From Gammaproteobacteria bacterium (GTDB lineage Bacteria; Pseudomonadota; Gammaproteobacteria; DSM-16500), in contig SCTP01000329.1 in assembly GCA_004322325.1 (NCBI GenBank), forward strand, positions 1 through 7,630: a stretch of 7,630 nt of DNA, written 5' to 3'. The notes below the pieces were generated by a model. That model made no database searches. It was not told the origin of the DNA and saw only the letters and a program-made list of their open reading frames with translations. Position numbers and translations under genes: made by a program. Below are positions 1-5,476 of this stretch, piece by piece. The number at the start of each line of letters is the position of its first letter. The stretch's first letter is position 1.

Positions 1-693
1 AATTTCATAATCTTGACTGCCGCTCTTAGCGTATCGATTCCAAGCTTGTCTATCCATGCCATGAAACCGCAATAATTCGATTTGCTCAGCAATCTGCGGA
101 TCTCGCGTCACAATACAACCACCTTCGCCGGTGGTGATGTTTTTTGTCGCATGAAAGCTGAATAATTGCGTATCACCAAAACTGCCGAGACGTTTACCCT
201 TGTATTCCGTCCCTATCGCATGCGCGGCATCTTCTAACACACGCAAGCCGTAGTGGTCAGCTAAGGCATAAATGGGATCTAAGTCGACCGGGAGTCCAGC
301 GAAATGCACTGGAAGAATCACGCGGGTACGTGGCGTGAGAGCTTTTTCCAATAAGTTGATGTCGATGTTGCGCGTGGCAGGATCAATATCGACTAATACG
401 GGTTTACCGCCTGCTAAGACGATGGTATTTAAGGTCGCGGCAAAGGTGAGAGGTGAGGTAATCACTTCATCGCCAGGTTCTAAGCCCATGGCCAATAAGG
501 CGAGATGTAACCCGCTCGTGCCAGACATTAAAGGCAATACATAAGGTGCTTGGAAATAATCTTTCAACGCTTCCGTAAACTGAGCCACCCTTGGCCCGGT
601 TGCTAGCCATCCGCCTTGCAAGCAAGCAACGACATCATCAATGGCAGCTTGGCTAATCGTCGGGCGGGAAAAAGGCAGAAATTCTTCCGACAT
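1..693 (-). CDS. arnB: ArnB-like DegT/DnrJ/EryC1/StrS aminotransferase (partial, C-terminus beyond left edge)
   Basis: The first 231 codons of a PLP-dependent sugar aminotransferase are present; ArnB is about 380 residues, so roughly 150 are missing. ArnB transfers an amino group from glutamate to UDP-4-keto-arabinose in the cytoplasm, giving UDP-4-amino-4-deoxy-L-arabinose for lipid A modification. The N-terminus (EEFLPFSRPTISQAAI) closely resembles enterobacterial ArnB as I remember it. Family landmarks are GDEVITSPLTFAATLN, the cofactor-contacting Asp155 in LEDAAHA, and the Schiff-base Lys184 in SFHATKNITTGEGG. I chose the ATG at 693 because a GAGG lies 9 bases upstream; an in-frame ATG at 702 abuts that GAGG and is less likely. 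It starts 17 bases after the arnE-like gene ends, so the two are probably co-transcribed. Membership of the DegT family is secure. The exact sugar is inferred, because close relatives act on other UDP- or dTDP-ketosugars. Confidence 0.9.
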   Translation of the reverse strand, partial: MSEEFLPFSRPTISQAAIDDVVACLQGGWLATGPRVAQFTEALKDYFQAPYVLPLMSGTSGLHLALLAMGLEPGDEVITSPLTFAATLNTIVLAGGKPVLVDIDPATRNIDINLLEKALTPRTRVILPVHFAGLPVDLDPIYALADHYGLRVLEDAAHAIGTEYKGKRLGSFGDTQLFSFHATKNITTGEGGCIVTRDPQIAEQIELLRFHGMDRQAWNRYAKSGSQDYEI

Positions 694-710
694 CGCAATC
701 ATCCTCACTC

Positions 711-1079
711 TTAGTGACCTTGAGCGACTAAGTATACGCCAGCAATGATGACAAAAATACCTAGCAGGCGGAGGGAGGTGAGTGGTTCACCAAAGAGGTA
801 ATAAGCAGCCAGGGCATTGACGATGTAACCGATGCTGAGCATAGGATAAGCAAAGCTGACTTGAACGCGGGAGAGGACTAAGAGCCAGACAACGACGCTC
901 ATCACGTATAGGCAGAGGCCGCTGATGATGGGAAAATTCACCATTATTTTCATACCGATAGGCATGGCATTTGCCAAACTAAACTCAAAATGTCCAATCT
1001 GCGTCATCCCTGCCTTCAGCAGCAATTGAGCCGCCGCATTCAGCAAAACGCCGCATAGAATTAGTCCAAATATCATCAT
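711..1079 (-). CDS. arnE: ArnE-like SMR/EamA-family small membrane transporter
   Basis: A protein of about 122 residues with four predicted membrane helices: MIFGLILCGVLLNAAAQLLL, then a segment ending VWLLVLSRV, then SFAYPMLSIGYIVNALAAYYL, then LLGIFVIIAGVYLVA. The WLLVLSRVQVSFAYPMLS stretch closely matches ArnE, which with ArnF is thought to flip undecaprenyl-phosphate-aminoarabinose across the inner membrane. The charged GEPLTSLR loop before the last helix is also typical. The following gene is ArnB-like, which supports this role over a generic multidrug (EmrE) exporter. The start is uncertain. An in-frame TTG at 1103 would add 8 residues but lies only about 3 bases from the inferred transcription start. 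I prefer the ATG at 1079 (next codon also ATG), although the nearest GAGG is 12 bases upstream. No ArnF-like partner is visible in the window. Confidence 0.85.
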   Translation of the reverse strand: MMIFGLILCGVLLNAAAQLLLKAGMTQIGHFEFSLANAMPIGMKIMVNFPIISGLCLYVMSVVVWLLVLSRVQVSFAYPMLSIGYIVNALAAYYLFGEPLTSLRLLGIFVIIAGVYLVAQGH

Positions 1080-1112
1080 GTCTAGGTCATGCCTCGTGCG
1101 CAAAAAGTGTAT

Positions 1113-1141
1113 AGTATAAGGGTTTTTAGAGGGAAGATAAA
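1113..1141 (-). promoter_or_regulatory. Candidate promoter for the arnE-arnB operon
   Basis: Read on the minus strand, a TATACT box (1118-1113) is preceded, with a 17-base spacer, by a weak -35-like TTTATC (1141-1136, 3 of 6 consensus positions). Transcription would begin near 1106, leaving a leader of about 27 bases before the ATG at 1079. A CTTAAG hexamer (1152-1147) lies 5 bases upstream of the -35. The poor -35 would suit an activator-dependent promoter, but that is inference. Confidence 0.4.
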
Positions 1142-1153
1142 CTTCTCTTAAGG

Positions 1154-1183
1154 TTGATATAGTATCCTAATTATTATTAAAAT
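1154..1183 (+). promoter_or_regulatory. Sigma70-type promoter for the phosphatase-like gene
   Basis: TTGATA (1154-1159, 5 of 6 consensus positions) and TAAAAT (1178-1183, 5 of 6) are separated by 18 bases. Transcription would start near 1190, about 35 bases before the ATG at 1225. It is divergent from the arnE promoter, so the two transcription units share this short intergenic region. Confidence 0.6.
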
Positions 1184-1224
1184 GTGATTATTCCAAATAC
1201 ATAAACCGACGAGATGGTAAAAAA

Positions 1225-2376
1225 ATGAACATTAAAGACGCTTTTTTTAGTATTGGGAAGAAGATTGATAAGATAATTAGGGAACTTTTTGGAGAGGAGA
1301 AGAAGAACAACCAACCTACTCCTATTGTATCTACCCCTGTTAATCAGCCTGAAATAGCAGCCACTCCATCACGAAAACGTAAATTAGAATTCGTAGAATC
1401 ACCTGAGCCACAACAGCGTCCGATAAAAAAATCTCGCCCTTCGATAAAATTAACAAATTATTCAAATGAAAATAAAGATGCTTCTTTTAAAGCCAGGTGG
1501 AGCTTTTTTAAAAGTCACACAGGTGGCTATGTTCGCCGGGGAGTAAAAGGCTACAACCATTTTGATCTCATTCTAGGCGAACAAGAATTATACGGAAAAA
1601 ATCCTGCTAATTATGGCGAACTCTTTCTAGGTTCTTTACCAGAAAAAAGCCGCGGTATGTTTTACCTTCCTTTTATTCAGCATAATGATCACCTTAAAAT
1701 CACGCAAGCGGGCAAAGATATTCATAAACCAGTCAAGCTAATTATAGATTGCACTCAACTTCCAGAAAAGAAACCTAGAAACTGGCACAATCCTGTCCAA
1801 CCGAAAGACTGGCAAGAACAAGGGGTTGAAGAAATAATTAACATTCCTGCCAACGATCATGGTATTGGCAAACAGAAAGAACAAGAGCATGTTAAAACGC
1901 TATATCCATTCATGACTCAATACTTTCCTACTATCAGTAATGCGCTTGCAAACAAAAAATCAGTTTATATCCATTGCAAAGCTGGTCAAGGGCGCAGTGC
2001 ATTTACCACACTGTGTTATTTAGTTACTGGATACCGACAGCTAATAGGAGTATTACCAACCATCGGTAATCTGTTTAACGAAGGGAAAACAGAAGAAGTT
2101 ATGTCTGTTATCAAAGAAGCATTTACGTTAATGAAAGAAAAGCACAAACAAACAACTATTAAACTTACTAATCCCATCACCCTTCAGGAAATTATAGAAT
2201 TTGCGGTATATTACTCTAAAAATACAGGGAAAAAGCCCGAAGACTATGAACGTCTTACTGAAAAGGAAACCAACAGGATTAAAGAGATTGCCCAACAGCA
2301 AGCAAAAAATCTCCGTGACCAGACACCAGAAGAGCCCACTCTCAAAGTTGTCTCTATCAACTCCCCTGTATCATAA
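1225..2376 (+). CDS. Dual-specificity/tyrosine phosphatase-like protein with basic N-terminus; candidate host-directed effector
   Basis: A 383-residue cysteine phosphatase candidate. The signature HCKAGQGRS (His250, nucleophile Cys251, Arg257, Ser258) is a complete HCx5RS P-loop preceded by a hydrophobic strand (SVYI). Forty residues earlier, NIPANDHG places Asp211 where VHR-type phosphatases carry their general acid (ANDTQEF in VHR). LFLGSLPE (about 132-139) and KLIIDCTQLP resemble the first strands of that fold. Residues about 25-80 look disordered, rich in Pro, Ser and Lys, with two basic clusters: RKRK (50-53) and KKSR (68-71). The last 80 residues are charged and probably helical, with glutamates near the end (TPEEPTLK). 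There is no signal peptide or membrane helix, so it is cytosolic or exported by a specialised system. Base composition is clearly richer in A and T than in the flanking genes, suggesting transfer. The ribosome site is weak (GAG, 11 bases upstream), and a four-codon ORF at 1214-1228 overlaps the start as ATGA. The phosphatase fold is well supported; the effector role is inference. Confidence 0.85.
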   Translation: MNIKDAFFSIGKKIDKIIRELFGEEKKNNQPTPIVSTPVNQPEIAATPSRKRKLEFVESPEPQQRPIKKSRPSIKLTNYSNENKDASFKARWSFFKSHTGGYVRRGVKGYNHFDLILGEQELYGKNPANYGELFLGSLPEKSRGMFYLPFIQHNDHLKITQAGKDIHKPVKLIIDCTQLPEKKPRNWHNPVQPKDWQEQGVEEIINIPANDHGIGKQKEQEHVKTLYPFMTQYFPTISNALANKKSVYIHCKAGQGRSAFTTLCYLVTGYRQLIGVLPTIGNLFNEGKTEEVMSVIKEAFTLMKEKHKQTTIKLTNPITLQEIIEFAVYYSKNTGKKPEDYERLTEKETNRIKEIAQQQAKNLRDQTPEEPTLKVVSINSPVS

Positions 2377-2452
2377 GAATAGGTAATGGTGTAACTAGCG
2401 AAGCATTAGTGATTACGTTATAATGCTACCCCTAATTACACCATCGTCATTC
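2377..2452. repeat. Nested palindrome between the phosphatase gene and ahpC
   Basis: The outer arms ATGGTGTAACTAG (2386-2398) and CTAATTACACCAT (2432-2444) are complementary at 12 of 13 positions. Inside them AGCATTA (2402-2408) and TAATGCT (2421-2427) pair perfectly around a 12-base loop. GAAT (2377-2380) and ATTC (2449-2452) extend the symmetry further out. The structure begins right after the upstream stop codon, has no T-run after it, and contains the TATAAT of the next promoter. It could be a dispersed palindromic repeat, an operator, or a 3'-end-stabilising hairpin. Confidence 0.65.
2396..2424 (+). promoter_or_regulatory. Candidate promoter for the peroxiredoxin gene
   Basis: A perfect TATAAT (2419-2424) lies in the palindrome. 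The best -35 at 17-base spacing is only TAGCGA (2396-2401, 3 of 6). Transcription would start near 2431, giving a leader of about 55 bases. The consensus -10 with a poor -35 would suit activation, for example in oxidative stress, but no OxyR-type ATAG-N7-CTAT array is seen. Confidence 0.45.
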
Positions 2453-2485
2453 ATAACCCAATTGAAATCTTAAAGAGGATTTAAC

Positions 2486-3091
2486 ATGACCCTATTAATC
2501 GGCCAAAAAGCCCCTGATTTCACCGCTGCTGCTGTCATGGCCAACGGCGAAATCAACAACCAATTCCATTTACACAAAGCCATCGAGAAAAAATTTGCCG
2601 TTATCTTCTTTTATCCTTTGGACTTTACCTTCGTCTGCCCATCGGAATTAATCGCTCTCGATAACCGCATCGAAGAATTCGAAAAACGCAACGCCACCGT
2701 CATCGGCATTTCCATCGATTCTCAATTCACCCACAACGCCTGGCGCAACACCCCCGTTGCCAATGGCGGCATCGGCCCTGTCCGTTACCCATTAGTGGCT
2801 GACGTCAACCACCGCATCTGCCAAACCTACGGCGTGGAACACCCCACTGCCCACGTTGCCTTACGCGGCGCCTTCATCATTGATAAGCAAGGTATCGTCC
2901 GCTCACAAATCATTAACGACTTACCGCTCGGCCGTAACGTCGACGAACTCTTACGCTTAATCGATGCGTTAGAATTCCACGAAAAACACGGCGAAGTCTG
3001 CCCCGCCGGCTGGACGAAAGGTAAAACTGGCATTAAACCTACCAGCGAAGGCATCGCTCAGTTCCTCGCAAACGAAGCACAACAATTGTAA
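2486..3091 (+). CDS. ahpC: Typical 2-Cys peroxiredoxin (AhpC/TSA family)
   Basis: A thiol peroxidase of 201 residues that reduces hydrogen peroxide, organic peroxides and probably peroxynitrite in the cytoplasm. The peroxidatic Cys51 is in FYPLDFTFVCPSE, with Thr48 in the PxxxTxxC arrangement. The conserved active-site Arg127 is in ALRGAFIID. The resolving Cys172 is in GEVCPAGW, so both cysteines of the disulfide cycle are present. A GGIG motif (93-96) matches the loop that goes with overoxidation sensitivity in eukaryotic Prx1 proteins, but no YF-type C-terminal tail is seen. The length is normal for the Prx1 branch and the sequence is closer to that branch than to E. coli AhpC. The start is well supported: AAAGAGG (2472-2478) stands 7 bases before the ATG. 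No AhpF or AhpD reductase gene is adjacent, so the electron donor (thioredoxin or other) is unknown. C-ending codons predominate, unlike the gene upstream, which fits high expression. Confidence 0.96.
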   Translation: MTLLIGQKAPDFTAAAVMANGEINNQFHLHKAIEKKFAVIFFYPLDFTFVCPSELIALDNRIEEFEKRNATVIGISIDSQFTHNAWRNTPVANGGIGPVRYPLVADVNHRICQTYGVEHPTAHVALRGAFIIDKQGIVRSQIINDLPLGRNVDELLRLIDALEFHEKHGEVCPAGWTKGKTGIKPTSEGIAQFLANEAQQL

Positions 3092-3106
3092 TTCGTGACC
3101 TCCACC

Positions 3107-3138
3107 AAAAAACCCGCTCTCATCCAGCGGGTTTTTTT
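3107..3138 (+). terminator. Intrinsic terminator of ahpC
   Basis: AACCCGCT (3111-3118) pairs with AGCGGGTT (3126-3133) around a 7-base loop, and the T-run goes to 3138. The A-run before the left arm lengthens the stem. It begins 15 bases after the ahpC stop codon, so ahpC is probably transcribed alone. Confidence 0.92.
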
Positions 3139-3149
3139 ATGAAAAATTC

Positions 3150-3178
3150 TTCCAAAATTTTTTAATCTCTGTTATAAA
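3150..3178 (+). promoter_or_regulatory. Candidate distal promoter of the porin gene
   Basis: TATAAA (3173-3178) is preceded at 17 bases by a weak TTCCAA (3150-3155). If used, it would give an untranslated leader of about 185 bases before the porin ATG. The stretch is very rich in A and T, so chance matches are expected. Confidence 0.3.
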
Positions 3179-3261
3179 ATTCTCCTCAAACAAAAAATGC
3201 GCGATACGTATTTTTAAGCATTGCATCATATTGTACATTTTTTTGTGTTGTGATTAAAAAG

Positions 3262-3301
3262 TTGCTAGCAAGTTATCTTTTCGATAAAAATTTGCTTGCA
3301 A
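3262..3301. repeat. Symmetric TTGC-N2-GCAA pair in the porin leader
   Basis: The perfect palindrome TTGCTAGCAA (3262-3271) and the related TTGCTTGCAA (3292-3301) are exactly 30 bases apart, about three helical turns. Between them TTATC (3273-3277) and GATAA (3283-3287) form another inverted repeat. A weak promoter-like pair, TTGCTA (3262-3267) and TAAAAA (3285-3290) with 17-base spacing, overlaps the same bases. The layout suits a dimeric regulator or an RNA stem in the leader. Confidence 0.4.
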
Positions 3302-3352
3302 TGGTAAACATTCATGAGTTAATTTTAGAAACTCGTCCGGATTCAACATATC

Positions 3353-3360
3353 AAGGAGAT
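3353..3360 (+). promoter_or_regulatory. Ribosome binding site that sets the porin start
   Basis: AAGGAGAT stands 9 bases before the ATG at 3370, which begins a normal signal peptide. A longer reading from a GTG at 3250 has no such site and would bury the signal peptide behind 40 extra residues. Confidence 0.85.
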
Positions 3361-3369
3361 TTTACAATT

Positions 3370-4773
3370 ATGAAATTAAGAATCGTTGTTGCATCACTAG
3401 TCGCTCTTGCTATTGTTGGCACTAGCAGCTCAGCATTTGCAACTACTACTAAAAAACACCACAAAAAACATCACCAAATGACAGAAACGGCTACTCAAAA
3501 AGACGTAGCACCAACTGACTATAAAGACTACAAAGATGCCGTGCCGGTTTGCACCATCACCCAAACGTCTATGATCATGGATGAAACGACACAAAACATC
3601 GGTCGTTCGCTCCCCAATCCATGTAATCCTCGTTGGTATGATCGCATCCAAGTATCCGGTGGTCTTAATATCGATGTGGGTAAGTTTGGTAATCGCAATG
3701 CTAACCTCCAAGGTGAAAACTACCAACGTTTATCACTTAACGATGCTTACGTGAACATTTCCGCGCTCGTTAACGATTGGGCAAAAGCATTTGCTAGCAT
3801 CAGCTACAGCGATCCTACCATCAATAACAACCCCGGTGTGTTCAAAAACTTTGGTGCGGCGGAATACAGTGCTGCCTACAGTAATAACATCAATGGTACA
3901 CAAACCAATAATGTGGAATTGGAACAAGCTTACGCTACCTTAGGTAACCTTGATACATCACCATTCTACTTGCAAATTGGTAAACAATTCCAAGATTACG
4001 GCCGTTATGAAATCCATCCAATCACTGAAAGCTTAACCCAAGTGATGACGCAAACATTAGCGACCTCCTTGAAGCTAGGCTTCATTGCGAATGGTTTCCA
4101 TGGCTCGATCTTTGGTTTTGACGATCCAATCAATAAGAACTCGTCTTCCACCAAGCCAACCAACTACGGTGCGTCGTTGGGCTATGATCAAATCAATGAT
4201 CAGCTTGGCTATGACCTCGGTGCTTCTTATCTCTACAACATGATTGCTGCTAATGATGTGGCATACAATGTCGTCAACTTCAACACCTTAGGTGGTACCT
4301 TGAGCGATACCGGTAGTTACCATAGCCGTGTTGGTGCTTACGCGCTTTATGCTGATGTTAACAGCGGACCTTTCACCATTGGCGGTCGTTATACGCAAGC
4401 GTTACAACGCTTTAATCCAAACGATATGCCAAAGAATGGTGTGGCTGATTTAACAGGTGACATCATCACCGGCGCATTACTCGCTGATGCAAGTGGTGCG
4501 AAGCCATGGGCAGCTGGCCTTCAAGCAGGTTACGGCTTTGATGCGTGGGGTAAAGATCAACATCTGTATGTTGGCTATCAAACCTCTCGTGAAGCAGCGG
4601 GTATGGACTTGCCAAAGAACCGTTACTTGGTGGGTTATGCCATCAGCGTGTTCGGCAAAAACACCAGCCTTGGTATCGAATGGGATCACGACAATGCCTA
4701 CAGCACCGACAACGGTGGTTCTGGCAACAACACCAACCTCGTGTCCTTACGTTCCAGTGTTGCATTCGGTTAA
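3370..4773 (+). CDS. Outer-membrane beta-barrel protein, LbtU/DUF3573-like porin
   Basis: A secreted protein of 467 residues. The Sec signal peptide (about 1-24) has a basic start, the hydrophobic core IVVASLVALAIVG, and AFA before the cleavage site. The mature protein opens with the His/Lys-rich segment KKHHKKHH (28-35), followed by an acidic and polar stretch with two cysteines (61 and 85) that could form a periplasmic disulfide. From about residue 90 onward, alternating amphipathic strands rich in Gly, Tyr and Asn are typical of a barrel. The stretch VELEQAYATLGNLDTSPFYLQIGKQ, continuing through DYGRYE and LTQVMTQTLATS, resembles the LbtU siderophore-porin/DUF3573 group of Legionella, Coxiella and Francisella. 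In Legionella LbtU takes up the siderophore legiobactin; whether this protein carries iron, another small molecule or ions cannot be told here. The chain ends SSVAFG, with Phe penultimate rather than terminal. It is probably a single-gene unit with a long AT-rich leader and its own terminator. Confidence 0.85.
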   Translation: MKLRIVVASLVALAIVGTSSSAFATTTKKHHKKHHQMTETATQKDVAPTDYKDYKDAVPVCTITQTSMIMDETTQNIGRSLPNPCNPRWYDRIQVSGGLNIDVGKFGNRNANLQGENYQRLSLNDAYVNISALVNDWAKAFASISYSDPTINNNPGVFKNFGAAEYSAAYSNNINGTQTNNVELEQAYATLGNLDTSPFYLQIGKQFQDYGRYEIHPITESLTQVMTQTLATSLKLGFIANGFHGSIFGFDDPINKNSSSTKPTNYGASLGYDQINDQLGYDLGASYLYNMIAANDVAYNVVNFNTLGGTLSDTGSYHSRVGAYALYADVNSGPFTIGGRYTQALQRFNPNDMPKNGVADLTGDIITGALLADASGAKPWAAGLQAGYGFDAWGKDQHLYVGYQTSREAAGMDLPKNRYLVGYAISVFGKNTSLGIEWDHDNAYSTDNGGSGNNTNLVSLRSSVAFG

Positions 4774-4790
4774 TCCGAGTCAAAATAAAG

Positions 4791-4817
4791 AAGCCCGCGC
4801 TAAGCGGGCTTTTTTTT
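4791..4817. terminator. Intrinsic terminator shared by the converging porin and rnt genes
   Basis: AAGCCCGC (4791-4798) and GCGGGCTT (4804-4811) form a perfect 8-base stem with a 5-base loop, followed on the plus strand by T to 4817. The T-run overlaps the TAA stop of rnt (4818-4816). Read from the minus strand, the same hairpin follows that stop at once, with a weaker CTTTATTTT tail, so it probably works in both directions. Confidence 0.88.
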
Positions 4818-5409
4818 ATCTATTCACAATATAACAAAATAATTCGGCCGTTCTTTCTGCATCATAACTTGCAGAATGTGCTTGCTGGACATCAAAGGGA
4901 ATACGCGCACGCTTGGCTGCCCGCGCTAATACCGTTTCACCTAACGCAACCGCTGCAAGCGAAGCCGTATCAAACGTCGTAAACGTATGAAAAGGCGTAT
5001 GCCGAATCCCAGACCGCTTAGCCGCTGCCAGCACAAAACTTAAATCAAACCACGCATTATGCCCCACCAACACCGCCCGATAACACGCCGTTTTCTCCAA
5101 CTGCCTTTTTACCACCGCAAAAATACGATGCAGCGCCTGCCGTTCAGGAATAGCGAAACGCAATGGGGAATGTGGATCAATGCCAGTGATCTCTAGCGCC
5201 TCTTTCTCTAGACATGCCCCCGGAAAAGGCTCCACGTGATAGGTATACGTTTGGTCACGATAAAGCTTACCGCCCTCGTCCATTGCTAAGGTCACTGCCG
5301 CGATTTCAAGCAAAGCATCTGTTGTAGAATTTAACCCTGCTGTTTCCACATCCACCACAACGGGCAATAATCCTCGAAAGCGGCGCGATAATATTGTTTT
5401 ATTATTCAT
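4816..5409 (-). CDS. rnt: Ribonuclease T (DEDDh 3'-5' exoribonuclease)
   Basis: RNase T trims 3' ends of tRNA (including CCA turnover), 5S and 23S rRNA and other stable RNAs, acting as a dimer in the cytoplasm. All DEDDh catalytic residues are present: Asp20 and Glu22 in VVVDVETAG, Asp122 in GHNAWFDLSF, and His178 and Asp183 in QAHSASYDAERTAELF. Each is offset by three from the E. coli numbering I recall (23, 25, 125, 181, 186). The RxFRG segment (Arg10, Arg12), part of the RNA-binding patch in E. coli, is kept, as are HVEPF and FDTASLAAVALG. At 197 residues it is shorter than the 215 of E. coli: it ends directly after CYIVNR and lacks the WKRLGGWP-type tail. The stop is overlapped by the shared terminator. 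AGAGAG a few bases upstream of the ATG at 5409 serves as the ribosome site. It is divergent from putA. Confidence 0.95.
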   Translation of the reverse strand: MNNKTILSRRFRGLLPVVVDVETAGLNSTTDALLEIAAVTLAMDEGGKLYRDQTYTYHVEPFPGACLEKEALEITGIDPHSPLRFAIPERQALHRIFAVVKRQLEKTACYRAVLVGHNAWFDLSFVLAAAKRSGIRHTPFHTFTTFDTASLAAVALGETVLARAAKRARIPFDVQQAHSASYDAERTAELFCYIVNR

Positions 5410-5433
5410 TTTCTCTCTAGTAAAAAAGGTAAT

Positions 5434-5462
5434 AAAATAGGGGCATTACATTATTAAAACAA
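5434..5462 (-). promoter_or_regulatory. Candidate promoter for rnt in the rnt-putA divergent region
   Basis: Read on the minus strand, TTGTTT (5462-5457) and TATTTT (5439-5434) are separated by 17 bases. Transcription would start near 5427, about 18 bases before the rnt ATG. For putA on the other strand I see no convincing promoter in this 67-base gap. Confidence 0.35.
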
Positions 5463-5476
5463 CCCGGGAAAAACCA

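Noticed and set aside
272..544. A 90-codon open frame on the plus strand inside the ArnB-like gene
   Set aside because: It lies wholly antisense to a clearly conserved aminotransferase and its product resembles nothing I recognise, so it is a shadow of that gene.
2356..2368. The 13-base string ATCAACTCCCCTG occurs here and again near 5502
   Set aside because: There is no extended similarity around the two copies, and each is plain coding sequence in an unrelated gene, so I treat it as chance.
2386..2452. An intrinsic terminator for the phosphatase gene
   Set aside because: The stem is long but interrupted, relatively AT-rich, and not followed by a T-run.
2380..2485. An OxyR site upstream of the peroxiredoxin gene
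   Set aside because: I could not find an ATAG-N7-CTAT pattern with the proper spacing; only the palindrome itself stands out.
3250..3369. A longer N-terminus of the porin beginning at a GTG
   Set aside because: It has no ribosome site and would place a normal signal peptide 40 residues inside the protein. The AAGGAGAT before the ATG at 3370 decides the start.
3514..3540. The porin residues DYKDYKD look like a FLAG epitope
   Set aside because: The tag's run of aspartates is missing and the setting is a natural coding sequence, so this is coincidence rather than a sign of engineering.
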